From Dactylonectria macrodidyma (lineage: Eukaryota > Ascomycota > Sordariomycetes > Hypocreales > Nectriaceae), in the NCBI GenBank assembly GCA_020744425.1, contig JAGMUV010000003.1:2294001-2358000 (forward strand): 64,000 nucleotides of DNA, in the 5' to 3' direction. The notes beneath the pieces are model-generated. The model saw only the letters and a program-made list of their open reading frames with translations. It was not told the DNA's origin and did no database searches. A program made the translations under genes and the position numbers. Of the stretch, positions 11,266-23,200 are shown piece by piece (positions within the stretch are counted from its first letter, which is position 1; each line of letters opens with the position of its first letter).

Positions 11266-12361
11266 TTAAGGGCCGCCAGAACGGCCAAGCTCCCAGTATC
11301 GATCACCATCTCCTCGGCAGGTGTTGAGCACACAGTACCACTCAATGGCTATGCTGTTGTCGTTGGGAGAGCGAATGACATAAGGCCCCGACTCCTCGTC
11401 AACGCGGGTGCCGCAAGAACGCGACTGGACGTACTTCTTCGTTTCAACTGTGTAGGCCGTGTGGTGCGTCTTCGACCATTGGCAGACGGTATCTCCGGCC
11501 TCACCATAGCAGCCTCGCTCGGTGGAGGATGACTTTGTCTGCGAGACGGAGAAGCCTCCAGTGATCCAGCCGGTAGGGCCGCCTCCAGTTCCTAACTCGG
11601 CCGAGACAGTGATGGAGACCTCCTCGCCTACTCCGACGAAGCAAGTTCCGCGCTGCGCACACGTCTGCGAGGGACCGACTTGCTTGTGGAGGTAGTCCTG
11701 GTGAGGATCGCCGTCACCAATGAGCCTGGTCTAAGTACGAACGCAATTGTTAGTCAACTGTACTAAGAGCATGGTATTAGGGGTCACTAACATCATAGAA
11801 CACCGAGTAAGGGCAGCCACCTTGTCTCTTATCGAGATCGAGCGCGGATGAAGAGTCAGCACCGAAATGAGACGAAGCAATGCGGCTACTGAAGGCGCTG
11901 GGCAAGCTGCGTCGGCGAACGGCCGACTCCTCGGAAAAGCATTCCTCGACTTCATCGGCTGACAACACTGACCAGTTGTTGAAGCTGTCGCGCCAAGGGA
12001 TGGAACACTCGACAACAGTCGACTTCTGGTTGTACATCTTGGTGCAAGAGATGCCGCCAGACATCTCGCGGTCACCGACAACCTTGTACTTCTTGCTGTC
12101 AACGGCGATGTGGCCGGAGCCTCTTTCGTCGACGTTGATGGTGACGGTTTTGCCGGCAATGCCAAACGAGTTGTCACAGGCATGGGCATAGTAATCACTC
12201 TTGTCTAGAGTGCTCAATGTGAACTCGGTCTGGTTGGATCCAGACTCGTAGTGATAACGGAGGAGGAGCTCCGAAGGCGAGTCGGTATCGTCCCGGGCAT
12301 TGATTCCGGTAGGGCTCGCCAGGGTCAATGCCGCTGGGAGCAAGAGGAGGTAGGAGAGCAT
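11266..12361 (-). CDS. secreted cysteine-rich protein with Kex2 site
   Basis: Two exons, 12361-11792 and 11730-11266, encode 344 aa. The 61-nt intron has donor GTTAGT, branch GACTAAC and acceptor TTAG. The N-terminus (MLSYLLLLPAALTLASPTG) is a clear signal peptide. The middle carries Cys pairs and one sequon (SNQTEF). A dibasic LDKRQGG at residues 176-182 is a good Kex2 cleavage site, after which a C-terminal domain of ~165 aa holds eight cysteines and many Trp/Tyr. Cleavage would release that compact disulphide-rich domain. No enzymatic motif is recognised. It could be a cell-wall protein, an effector-like protein or part of an antagonistic secreted system. It stands alone, with no related gene next to it. 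Confidence 0.75.
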
Positions 12362-15300
12362 GATGGTAGTAGAAAGGCTCAGAGTGAAAGAAGTAGGCTC
12401 AAGAGAGGCTGGTGCTCGGTGCTGGTCAAGTAGAGTACCGAATGCTAGATGCTGGTGTCTTGATGTTCTCTATTCCGAGTTTACGGTGGCGTATTGCTCT
12501 CATTTATACAATTGACGTTGTGATAAGATCCGTTTGTCGGTCGCGTGCCTCCGGGTCGTCGCTCTCGCATGATGTCACGCAGCAACACAAAAGATCTCTA
12601 TCATTCCTAAGGATGATTGAAGCGAAGTTCCATTCCCATCCTATCCTGCACTCAGCCTCTCAGGATTTGTCAATCCTGGGCTGCACAGCCTTCCTTCTCG
12701 GCGCTGACTGTGATGCTACAGTCTACATCAATCATAACCATGCAATTGGCCTCAGCTGTGCCCTTTCGCCTTGGCATTTCAGCCCCCACAGCAGCTTGGC
12801 AAAATCCCAAATTTCCTTGTGGAGCGAATCACCCCAATGTTTCCACTGATAGACATGACATAACCCGAAACAGCTCGATCCTTCATTCCTGTCGGTCAGA
12901 ATTGTCTTGGCTTGACGTACGGATTCTGTCAGGTTCGGGCTGATCCTATTTGTGTCACTTACTCTTCTCGTATCCGGTTGGTTCACGAATGGATTTAAGC
13001 GTGATCTTTTGAGTATGACCAGTTGGATCTAAGCGTAAACGGTACTTTAGATCTAGGTACGTTTCAGAGTTGAAGCTGATTGACTATATTTCGCCACCTG
13101 TCAGCACGGATAGTATCACCACCATGCTAAAGTTCTGAATTATGACAACATCGTCGGAAACATGTTCTTAGCTTCAGTGCGAAACCATACTTGGCGTCAG
13201 TGATTATGGAATCAATTTTTCTTTATGGCTAGAATGAGGGCTTTGCGACAACTCTACGTACACAACTTGTCTAATTAGCCTAGTTGTCTCTGAATTGTGC
13301 TGTTGTCACGCAACTTTCCAGTTCCGACAATCGATAGGTTTCACTAAAGGATCAAAGGAACACTGCCCTCGTGTGGAGTTAGCTGAGCTGCTGTAGAACC
13401 CTTTTGCAAAAGTCTTTGCTGGTGGGCCCACGTTGGGGGCCAGGCGTTGTATTTTAGGCAGGCGATGGAGGATACTGCGTCTCGCTTGGCATTACAAAGT
13501 CTTGGCAGAGTATCAAACCCTACGATCTTTTGATAAGCAAGATACAAGAACTTACGAATACGTAAGTTTTTCTATGTTACGTAGGTATATCGCCTAAGGG
13601 AATGTGTGATTGGGATATGGACCACCACCTTAAGAAAGTAGGAGTCTAGGTTTCTCATTCCCGTATTCTTTTAGTAGGAACCCGGATGGGCTCAGTGTGG
13701 TACTGGGATTTTCTACGGGACCAATAATAGGAAATGCAGTTAGCTTCTTATCCTAGTACCTACCTATACTAGGGCGTGATAGTCAACAGAAAACCAGCCA
13801 GTTTCATGTTTGCAAGACAAATAGGTGTTATGGGAACTACTGAGCATTTAAATGTTAATATGTAGCCATTTAGTCAAACTAATCTAACTGGCTCAAGTCA
13901 ATGAACGACATAGCTCTAGTTTAACCTCATTATATCGCTCAACTGGACACTGCCCGAAGTTTGTCTCTCTCAGTTTTTATCTTGGCATACTCTCTTGCTT
14001 CACTTTAAAGACTAAGGGCCTTTGGTAACCATGGAAGCATTGGGTTTAGAGAATGCCTAAGTTGTGGGAAGACACTGCGTGTTTTTTTGTTGCTATGGTG
14101 CTGTGAGGTGCCTAATGAGAAGAGTGAAGGACGCAGCTCAATAGCAGCTCAATAGCAGTAGTATAGAAGGTAGGGGTCATGATAGATACAGTCTGATCGC
14201 TGGCCTCTCCCTATTCAAGGTGTCGGCCTCCTTATATACATGCTCTCGCCGGTGGCTAGTCAGGCCTATAGGCACGTGACAGGTGCTTGCAACTCACCCT
14301 TGATGAAGCGCACAGCAATTCAACAGAAGACTAAAGGCCACCATCTTCAATGGATCAGACTTGATTGCAACGACCGTACGTGCGTGATTTTCCAGAACAT
14401 GACGTTAGGTAGCTGGCACAATCCCGACTAGGCGACGAATTAGCCAGCCTTCATTATCGTCCCTACATAGCACTGGCAAAGAGGAACTAAGCGGTCCTCT
14501 AGGTGATGATGTCTGGAGATCACCCTTCGATACTTAGAGTTCCCCTTGGCCCTCAGCGAAAAACTCGCCGTTAAAGTGTCGCTTTTTCCTCGCATTTTTT
14601 TACCCCTTGCACACTTGTCCGTACAACCATTCGGCATAGTGGACACCTCATTGAAACCCATCGATACATCCAATACCGTTTTGGAACCTTGAATCCTCGA
14701 TGATCGCACGGCAAATGGCGTCTCCCCCCAGATCAGCAGACGTACTCCGTCGCCAACCATAAAATTGAGAATTGACGATATATCGTGACACATAATCTTA
14801 GCATCTGAAGGAGATTGCTTAAATCCATCCGCCCAATTATCGTCAGTCGTCATTGTGCTAGTGATCTTTGAGTGATTGCATGGTCGTGGCTCCCTACTTG
14901 GCGGAAGGTCCATGGAAGTCGCTCCTGCTCTCAAAATGACCAGTCTTTGGAGTTGATTCTCACTTGCCTGCATTGTCACAGTCAAGGAAGGAGCATCTCT
15001 TTGACCTTGATGGAACGGATCATGTGAGCGTGTGCATAAAAGGCCCATGTCCAAGGTCTCTGCTGTCTCTCCTGGATCTTTCATCAACATCCCCTTCACC
15101 TCTCCTCTCGCATCACCACTCTTCCCTAGCTTTGGGGACTCAGAGTGCTGACCAGCGCAGCAAATGTTCATCACTGTCCCCATTGATGGCCCTCTTAACA
15201 CATGCCTCGTCCTTTTCTATAACGTTGCGTACCCAGCGAGGGCCAGATTAACGAGTTGCGGTGGACGGGGAAGGCAGCTCAACGCCATGAGCTGTGTGCT

Positions 15301-16472
15301 TTCCTCGAAAACCATGCCTGCATCCTACATATTTCCCATGCTCAACAGCTTGGGGGACTCAGACTGCTGACTAGTGCAGCAGAAATTCATCACCGTCCCC
15401 ATCGATGGCCGTCTAGTCTCGTGTGTCGTGCTTTCCAATGACGTGCATCATAGCGAGGGCTGCCTTTGAATGGTCGGGGTAGGTGGCTTAGATCAATTCC
15501 CGAAACCATGCATGCATATTAGATGTTTCCCATAGTTTCTCACACTCGTGCCCTGCTAGAGTGATTTGGCCACAATCTTGATTCGTAGAGGCTCGGAACC
15601 ACAGAGTGCAACTCGGTGCAATTAGCCAGGACCAGTGCACTCCCATCTCTCGCGTGCTCATCCCTACCAACCTGAATTTATGACGTGAAGAAATGACGAA
15701 AAGAAATTCGGATCCTACCGTTGGGAGGAAATCAATCTCAGCATGCTTGAATAGGTTCGTATTCGTAGATTGTGTGTTGATGTGATGCTGACTTCTTGGT
15801 GTTCTGCCGACGCACACGGCAGGCGCGCCTGCCCCACTATGTGGGCACGTGACCACCCGAGCGGTCACCATCCGTATCACCATCTTGCGCGTCGCCGTCA
15901 TCGGTCGTGTCATTATGTCCAGCTTCTTTGCCCAGCGGTCCTTGCCCAAGCCAGCAGGTATTAAACAGTGCTCAAAGCCGACGATAATGTTTAGTGAAGG
16001 CGACTGCCTTCGTAAGGCAGATTGCGGCCCAACATGATATTGTCTGTGACCTTGGGCGCGGCTTGGCGTGATGATGTGTTGATGTGTGGTGTGGCGAAGT
16101 GAGGAAGATGAATGGGAATGTCCCTCTTTATACCTGTAAACTGAGATTTAGTGTTTTATTGAGTCCGGGTTAGAGTTAATATTAGTTATCAAGGTTGAAT
16201 TTGATTTCTTTTTCAAAATCTAAAGATATTGATATAAATATGTCAGTTTTAGAGTTGTAGCTATAAATAATAGAAATTCTTTGGTTGTATCTACCAACCT
16301 AAGCACACATTTACCTGCCTCTACTTAGTCTGGCCGTGGGAGCTCCTAGAGCTCTGTATATCTTCCTTGGTCTAACTTTTATCCCTCCAAACTCTCCAAC
16401 CAGTCACCTCACGTCTATATATATTCTTCATGCGAAGACTCAAACGGAACACATGATTCAGGGCTCATTCCG
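12362..16472. other. 4.1-kb gene-poor interval
   Basis: Frames on both strands (for example 253 codons at 15201-14440 and 153 codons at 15949-15488, minus strand) lack domain, splice or codon support and run across a tandem repeat, so they are not called. The stretch 13.0-14.2 kb is AT-rich and stop-dense, like decayed DNA. It contains an 11-bp direct repeat (14132-14157) and a 7-bp-stem hairpin (ACTTACGAATACGTAAGT) near 13552. The larger repeat at 15129-15545 is listed separately. Confidence 0.5.
15129..15545. repeat. eroded tandem direct repeat, two copies of ~200-219 bp
   Basis: Copy one starts at about 15129 (GCTTTGGGGACTCAGA) and copy two at about 15348 (GCTTGGGGGACTCAGA). Shared blocks follow in the same order: TCATCAC-GTCCCCAT-GATGGCC, AGCGAGGGC, then GAAA-CCATGC and ATTTCCCAT (15307-15340 against 15502-15533). 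Differences are largely transitions with a few indels, and the offset shrinks from 219 to about 195 bp along the unit. Confidence 0.65.
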
Positions 16473-18274
16473 TCAGGCTTTTCTGAGGCCTTTGCCAAGC
16501 AACTCAACTGCCACCTCCGCAATCAACTTCTCCTCTGGAAACGTTGACTTCTTAGCCGAGATAGTTCCTTCAGCATCCAATGCCCGGAGAAGATCCGCGA
16601 GCTGCCCGTCAAGCGGTGTGCGGAAGACGAGGTTACCCAGGGCAAGCAGCATTCCATGTAGTGCTTCGACCGACTTCTCCTCTTGATCAATTGCTTCAAC
16701 CACAGACGCCGCTAGCTCGATCTCGTCGTCCTCTGCCAATGTGGGTTTTGATCCCTGTGACGCTCTCCTGTTGGCAAGTGACAGGTTGAAGAGAAGAGAA
16801 GAGGCCGCAACTCTGACGTTGTTGTGGCTTTCGTCAAGGAAGCTGGAAGATACAAGTTGGATGATCGGGGCTTGCAAGTCAGCCTTGCGGAGGATCTCTT
16901 CTGGGAAGAGGGGGGTTGAGAAAAAATTGCAGGCCATTTGCAAAGTGACCAGACGGAGAGCATATGGACATTCTGATTGCTTGTTGACCACATCCAGTAC
17001 GCTTCGTACGGTCTCATGATTTTTTTCCTCCGCGAAATAGCCGCTGACTCTGGGATCTGAAAGAGCACATCTAAACAGGTCCACGATGGTAAACAAAAGC
17101 TCAATTGGTAGCGAGCCGACTGCATCCTTGACAAGCTTGGACAGGCGATTCATCTCGGGTACAATGGCATCTTGCAGGCCGTCCTTGGCGCGGACCTCGA
17201 GATAGTGCTTAAGAGTCTGAACTTCAGCCTTGTTGGCAAAGGTTGGGTCCATCTTGGCCAACAATTTTTCCAGTGGAGGAACCTTGGCGTACAAAACAGG
17301 CTTTGCGTTTGGGTTTGAGAAACTGGGAAGACGCAGCTTCTCGTGCGGATGACGAGGGAAAGCCATCTGAACCAAGAGCTGAACGTTCCCTCGTAGCTTG
17401 GCTGGGTCAGCGCCGGACCAGGTGTTCTCCTTCTCCCCCTTCAAGAATGTGATGAGAGTTGGTGTAGCTCTTATCGAGAACTGATTTCCAATTTGGTGGG
17501 CCCCCGGTTGCGAGATGTCGACCTTGATGAGGGTGACTTTATCCCCGAACTCTTGCGCCAGTTCGTCGTACACCGGGTATAGCATTTTGCATGGTGGGCA
17601 AGTGGCGGAAGTGAAGAAAACGACTGCGCACGAGGATTTCGCCTGTTCAAGTAACTGACTAAATTGTGAAGGATCAGAAACAATCTTGACAGTATGCTTG
17701 GGTGCAGAAACAGGTTGGCTCTGAACTGGGGCCTGGGCGGTCTGCTGGAGGCCGAGGATGGACCCGTTCTGCTGTCTGCCAGTATTTATTCCTTGGGTCA
17801 GCTGCGGTAGCAGCATGCGCCCCATTGGCGAGTCAAGGACAGCTTGGGGCATTTTGGAGATGTGCTCTGGAATTCCCTTTCCGACAAGGAAATTTGAGAA
17901 GGAGTCGCTGAAGTTGTTGCAGTTGTGGTGGAAGAGGTCATATGCCTAACGATGACTGGGTTGGCACATGCAAGCAGTGAGTGGACAGTAAGAGAACCTA
18001 CCTTGAGGGTGAAAATGGGCCGCAGAGAGTCTAGGAACTCTTCGATGATATCGATGGGCAGATTCGTGGTGCCGAGATGCATCCGCTCCATCGGCTGGCC
18101 GAGGTGGGAGGAACCAGGAGCAATGGCGATAATGCCGCCGTCATAGACATACTCCCGGCCGTTGACCTCGATGGAGGTGTGATAAATGGCATCAAGCTGA
18201 AAGCCCAGAATGCCGGCCGACATTTGACGAGCCAGGCCGCGGGAGAGGTCGTACACAAGCAAGTGGACGTCCAT
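16473..18274 (-). CDS. PPPDE peptidase - thioredoxin - PUL domain protein
   Basis: Two exons, 18274-18002 and 17945-16473, encode 581 aa. The 56-nt intron starts GTAGGT and ends TTAG. The start MDVHLLVYDLSRG fits the PPPDE (DeSI-type) family, so an upstream in-frame ATG at 18343 was not used. PPPDE domain, ~1-125: His32 in AIYHTSIEV and Cys100 in FHHNCNNFS form the expected His/Cys pair of desumoylating/deubiquitinating isopeptidases. Thioredoxin domain, ~172-285: CPPC at 207-210 and the cis-Pro region ATPTLITF. C-terminal ~300-581: helical PUL domain, which in other proteins binds Cdc48/p97. The likely role is redox-linked ubiquitin or SUMO processing with Cdc48; that is inference from the domains. 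It is divergent from GDA1. Confidence 0.88.
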
Positions 18275-19357
18275 GTTGGGTTGGCTGGTAGAGCTTGGGC
18301 TAAGGTAGGCGGTGGGTTTGTTGTTAATTACAGATATGCGCAAACTGATGATGCGCCTTGAGTTTAGGAGGCTGTCGAAGTCGCTTTAGGCGTCGCAAGG
18401 AAAGATTGTCAAGATCTAAATGACGAAAATTGTAAAGTTGGCAAGCTGAGTGGTTATGGGCGATGATGAGACTCAGCAAGGCAACACCGGCGTACGTCTT
18501 GGAAGATTCTGGATGGGTGAGAGCCGGAGAGTCCGTCAGTAACTCCGGCAAGCACTGAGGGCGAGTCCATGCCAGCGCTCAACCCTGACGAAATATAGCG
18601 GATGTCTTGGATTTCTGAAGGGTTCAGTCAAGATATACAAATCTTTTGGCATCCGTCGTATAGTTTCTTAAAAACGAAAAAAAAAAAAAAACCGTCCACT
18701 CGACTTCAGCCAGATTCACCACGCACAGGGTGTAATCCGAGCGCGCTCCATGATTCACTGCTTGACCCTGCTCCAGGCAAGGCGGCTTTTGGCCAAGGAC
18801 AATGGAAATACGCCCGTCTGATTGGATGGCAACGCCACCCCGCAAGCAGACAGGCCTGACACGCTCTCTCCCGGAGGCTTTCGAGATTCCTTTACTGGGT
18901 GGAGCCGCTAGATTTAGGCCTTTCACAGCCAGGCCAGCTGGAGTTCCCACAGGCTTTGGAGGGATGCCACAGTGGCCAGACTTGCCAGATACCAACAATA
19001 GCCACTACAAGCTCAGGGGTCATCCCCTCTGCATCCCCCTAATCCACGCTTGGCAGACCCACAGCGCCCAGGTCGCCATCCATCGTTTTAGATACTCTGT
19101 AGAGATTGGCCAGAACTTGACCCGATAGCCTGCAGGTTTCCCATCCAACTCGACTCCTTTTCCGTCAGACTGCATTAACTCCTTTCATTTCCCTGCTCAT
19201 AAACGCCACACCCTCTCGCCCACGACCCTCGTATCAATTTCTCCCTTCCATTTATTCGTACATAAAGCGACCTGAATGCGCGACGGCCTCTCTCTTTCAC
19301 GACCGTCCCCTCTCGTCGCCGCGCCGTCTCATCTCTCGCTCGACGGATCCCGCGCTC
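18275..19357. other. divergent promoter region, PPPDE gene / GDA1
   Basis: 1.08 kb between two divergent start codons. It holds a run of 15 A at 18677-18691 and a pyrimidine-rich leader in the last ~200 bp before GDA1, including an overlapping upstream ORF listed separately. No coding signal is seen otherwise. Confidence 0.6.
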
Positions 19358-19389
19358 ATGAGAAGAACATCCGTTTCGCTGCCATCTAA
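19276..19389 (+). promoter_or_regulatory. upstream ORF overlapping the GDA1 start
   Basis: An ATG at 19276 opens a 37-codon frame, out of phase with GDA1, that ends at TAA 19387-19389, 32 nt inside the GDA1 coding region (ATG 19358). If it is within the transcript, ribosomes using it could not reach the GDA1 ATG by simple reinitiation. Confidence 0.4.
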
Positions 19390-21091
19390 GAAGCTAGTAG
19401 CCCACGATCCGCACGAGAAACCCGACCGCTATAAGTTCATTCCCAAGAAGATGAAGGACTCAGCCATGACCCAAGCCCAGAAGTCGCGATGGATTAAGAC
19501 GGCCACCATCATCTTGGCTCTCGTCACCCTCTTCTACTTCATGTCCCCTAAAGGAGTCGAGATCTACAAAGAAGGTACGCTTTCTGAATCAGGTTTTTCC
19601 TCCACGCGCTGACCACGAGACAGTCTCGCACCCCGCCGAAGGAGGCAGCAGCAACAACGACGGCCAGAGCCCTTCCGACTCTTCCTACGGTACCGAGTTT
19701 TGCACCAAGTCGTACTCCAAGGAGAAGCCCATCGTTCAGTATGTCTTGATGATCGACGCCGGCAGCACCGGCTCCCGCATCCACGTCTACAAGTTCAACA
19801 ACTGCGGTCCTACCCCTCAGCTCGAAGGTGAGGAGTTCAAGATGACGGAGAAGTCTGTCGGTGGTCTCAGCGCTTTCAAGGACAGCCCTGTAGACGCCGC
19901 CAAGAGTCTCGATCCCCTCCTCCAGGTCGCCATGGATACCGTCCCCGAAAAGCTTAAGGGCTGCACCCCCGTTGCTGTCAAGGCCACCGCTGGCCTGCGA
20001 ATGATTGGTACTGAGCTGGCCGACGCCATTCTCAAAGAAGTCCGACGCCATCTCGAGGAGGACTACCCCTTCCCCGTTGTCGACGCCGAGAAGGAGGGTG
20101 TTGCCATCATGGACGGCTCCATGGAGGGTGTTTATGCCTGGATCACCACCAACTACCTTCTCGGTAAGATTGGCGGTCCTGACTCTAGCGACTCAGCCGC
20201 TGTTTTCGATCTTGGTGGTGGCTCTACCCAGATCGTCTTCGAGCCTAAGTTCAAGGCTGTCGATGGTTCTATTCCCGAGAAGCTTGCTGATGGCGATCAC
20301 AAGTATGAGCTGGACTTTGGTGGCCGCAAGTTCGACCTCTACCAGCACTCTCACCTGGGATACGGCTTGATGGCCGCGCGCGAGGCGGTCCACAAGATCT
20401 TGATCGAGGACATTACTACGGCTAATGGCGGAGACAAGTCCTGGATGAAGAAGCCCGTGGTTCACCCCTGCGTCGCCCCCGGAATGACCAAGGAGATCGA
20501 GGTTAAGATCAGTGACGACAGCTCGGCCACCCTCAACTTCACCGGACCCTCGGAACCCTCCCCAGCTCAGTGCCGCAACTTGGCTGAGAGAATTCTGTAT
20601 AAGGAAGCCGCTTGTGGTCTTGCCCCTTGCTCCTTCAACGGAGTCCACCAGCCCTCTCTGGCCAAGACCTTTGCTCAGGAGGATGTCTATATCTTCTCCT
20701 ACTTCTACGACCGCACCAAGCCTCTGGGCATGCCCGACTCCTTCACCCTGCGTGAGATGCACGATCTCGCCCATACCGTGTGCATGGGTAAGCCCGCCTG
20801 GGACGTCTTCAGCACCGTTCCCGGTGCCATGGAGGAGCTTTTGGACCGACCGGAGCACTGCCTGGATCTCAACTTCATGATGGCTCTTCTGCACACCGGT
20901 TACGACATGCCCATTGACCGTGAGGTCAAGGTTGCCAAGAAGATCAACAACAACGAGCTTGGTTGGTGCTTGGGTGCTAGGTAAGTTTCCTCTGTCCTTT
21001 CATTCTTCACATTAACGCTAACGATGACTCTAGCTTGCCCCTTCTTGAGGCTGGTTCCGGCTGGCAATGTAAGGTTCGCGAGGTTTCCTAG
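19358..21091 (+). CDS. GDA1: Golgi guanosine diphosphatase (GDA1/CD39 family)
   Basis: Three exons, 19358-19574, 19624-20980 and 21034-21091, encode 543 aa. Introns are 49 and 53 nt with GT-AG ends. It is a type II membrane protein: a short cytosolic tail, then one span at ~45-63 (IKTATIILALVTLFYFM), then the lumenal catalytic domain. The apyrase conserved regions are all present: DAGSTGSR (ACR1, ~117-124), KATAGLR (ACR2), MDGSMEGVYAW (ACR3) and FDLGGGSTQI (ACR4). Family role: it hydrolyses GDP, and often UDP, released by glycosyltransferases in the Golgi, and so drives nucleotide-sugar antiport for mannosylation. The C-terminus (LPLLEAGSGWQCKVREVS) comes from the third exon and fits the family. 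It is convergent with the next gene. Confidence 0.93.
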
Positions 21092-21357
21092 ACGGACCTC
21101 CAGCATGACGGCGTTGCGGAGGAAATTTTGTAAGGCATTTGTTTACTGGGGCAGCTCTCTTGGCGAGTTGAACGACATGTACGTTGGGAACACGGCGAAA
21201 AAAAAGAATACGCACGCATGGGTTATCTGGTATGACGGAATGACCTGGACTGTACACACGAGTCGGCTCTTGAGTACCAGGGTCCTTTAAGTTTGCTCGC
21301 AAGGTGTAGAATTACTATAGACGTACGACCTACTATTTAATACACGGGTGGCACGGC

Positions 21358-22589
21358 CTAGAGGGGCGCAGTCACCATACCCAAGACATCTTCAATGACA
21401 TCTTCCGGCCCGATATCCTCAAGCAACGCCTCGACTGCGTCAACCCGGCTGCCCCATTGCATGCTCCTCTCTTTTCCGGGTGGCGTGAGCTGGATGCGGT
21501 GTAGATAGACTTTCCCGGCAGCAAGACCGACAAGAGCTGGCGTAACATAGTCGAGCCTATGCAAGGGTGCGAGGCAGCGCATGAGCTGAGTGAAGTGTTT
21601 TGTGGCTGTCGGTGTCATGCCTCCGGCGACAGCGCGGTGCATGCGGAGGAAGGATATTATGTTCATCTGATACCGGACAACGTCGATGTCAACCTGAGCT
21701 TGCTTGCTCAATGTGCCGAGGTGGCTGATCTCCTGTGAGGCATGTTAGCCCTTGTGCAAACATCAATGAACCGAAAACGTACGGTTTCCAAGATTAGAGG
21801 GGGCCCTGTTGACGCATCCTCGCCTACCCCCCGTTTCACAACGCTGCCAGTCGACGCAGTGTCGGCTGCGTCGCCAACGTCATGCTCCTCGAGATTGACG
21901 AACCCATCCTCTGGGTTGTGCCAGTAGGCAATGTACAGGAAGTCGTTTAGGTGCGGCGTGACGCGCGCCTCGCCCCCGCTCTCGGCCTCAAGCACGGGGA
22001 CAAAGACGAACTGCTTGGGGGCTGTCTGAACCGACGTGCGGGTGAAGATGCGGCGGGTGCGCAGCAGCTCGAGGGCCTGGATCTGGACGGCCTGGGACGC
22101 GCGGTCGAGGTTCTTTGCGAAGACGACGTTGGCGATGGACGAGGATGAGGGGCCCGCGAGCGACGGGGACAGCGGCGCCGAGGGGTTCGACGACGGCGAC
22201 GGCCGCGAGACGAAGTACGAGTCGGCACGGATCAGCTGGAATGGCGAGGCCGAGTGACCCGTCGAGGACGGCGCTGGTTGGTGGGGGATGAGAAGCGCAG
22301 CGGCGAAGTCTTCGAGGGTGGTGGAGGAGTTGCAGTCGATGACGACCCAGCTGAGGCCAAACGTCTTGGTTACTACCTATAGGTTCATCTTGTAAGCTTC
22401 TAGACTATCGTAGCATCTCAACACTGTAGGCAATGCCCATACCAGTTGTAGCTCCTGGAGCAAGTCTTCAATGGCATCGGATGGCGTGCTGACGAGACAG
22501 TGCTCGCGGCTGATGAGGCATAGCAGGATGGCCAGCTCCAGATCGCTCAGGGCATGGACCTTGTCGAGAAGAGCATCATCCGCCATCAT
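21358..22589 (-). CDS. conserved fungal protein, magnesium-chelatase/AAA-like, no Walker A
   Basis: Three exons, 22589-22443, 22376-21783 and 21732-21358, encode 371 aa. Introns are 66 and 50 nt; a second ATG follows immediately (22586). Residues 1-49 (LSDLELAILLCLISREHCLV) and the segment with NVVFAKNLDRASQAVQIQAL followed by LLRTRRIF resemble the Walker-B/sensor part of MoxR and Mg-chelatase-type AAA ATPases, where a phrase like 'asplvqnaLLe' is typical. I see no GxxxxGK(S/T) P-loop, so it may not bind ATP. The name rests on memory of similar fungal proteins carrying that automatic label and is not secure. The C-terminal third is helical. Its role is unknown. Confidence 0.6.
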
Positions 22590-23200
22590 GAAGCGGCCCG
22601 GAACTCGCCCTCGAGTCCATCAGGCGAAGCAATACGCGGAGGGAGAGACTTGGGAAAATGACCCTATCTCCAATCGGTCAACCGAGCTCTCAAGGGACAG
22701 GGGGGTTGGACGTCGCATGACGCTGGTGCATATGATGTCACGTGGAATTGCATAAGTTCGTAAGAACCCACTGTTAGGCATTGCCCCCCCCACTGTAATC
22801 ACTTATGACAACACAGATTACAGAGGATGCTGGACTGTGAGCCGTAGATTTATGCATTGGTCTAGCCCTAGCGCAGCCTAGCGCGGGTGGACACTCGTCA
22901 CCGCGAGCGACGGGGCGAGGCTGCGACATTGGCATCCTTCTCCCACTCGGTCATCTGCGGCGTCTGCCTCTGAACAACATCCCTCGAGGCGCCCGTTTTC
23001 CACGCCACAGCCCCTCGTCCCTCGAGCTTCTACCTGCTGCGCACAGCCTTGCGAAGACAGGCAGCAGCTTCTCGCCCTTTCCTACAAAGGCCCGCCGCCA
23101 GCTTCGACGAGCCCGCCCCCCTCACGATTGCGACATTACGTTGCAGGCGCCCGAGATAACGTCATTGAACTCGCTCTGTCCAAACGACGATTAACTCACC
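22590..23200. other. divergent promoter region, Mg-chelatase-like / YPT7
   Basis: 611 bp between divergent starts, GC-rich towards YPT7. No RNA gene or extra ORF is supported. Confidence 0.55.

Noticed and set aside
12880..12960. T-arm-like sequence (GTCAGGTTCGGGCTGAT) suggesting a tRNA
   Set aside because: No matching acceptor, D or anticodon arms can be folded around it.
14440..15201. 253-codon minus-strand frame
   Set aside because: It begins inside the tandem repeat, shows no domain or splice logic, and is unlike the coding style of its neighbours.
20193..20894. 233-codon minus-strand frame across GDA1
   Set aside because: Antisense shadow of a conserved apyrase-family gene.
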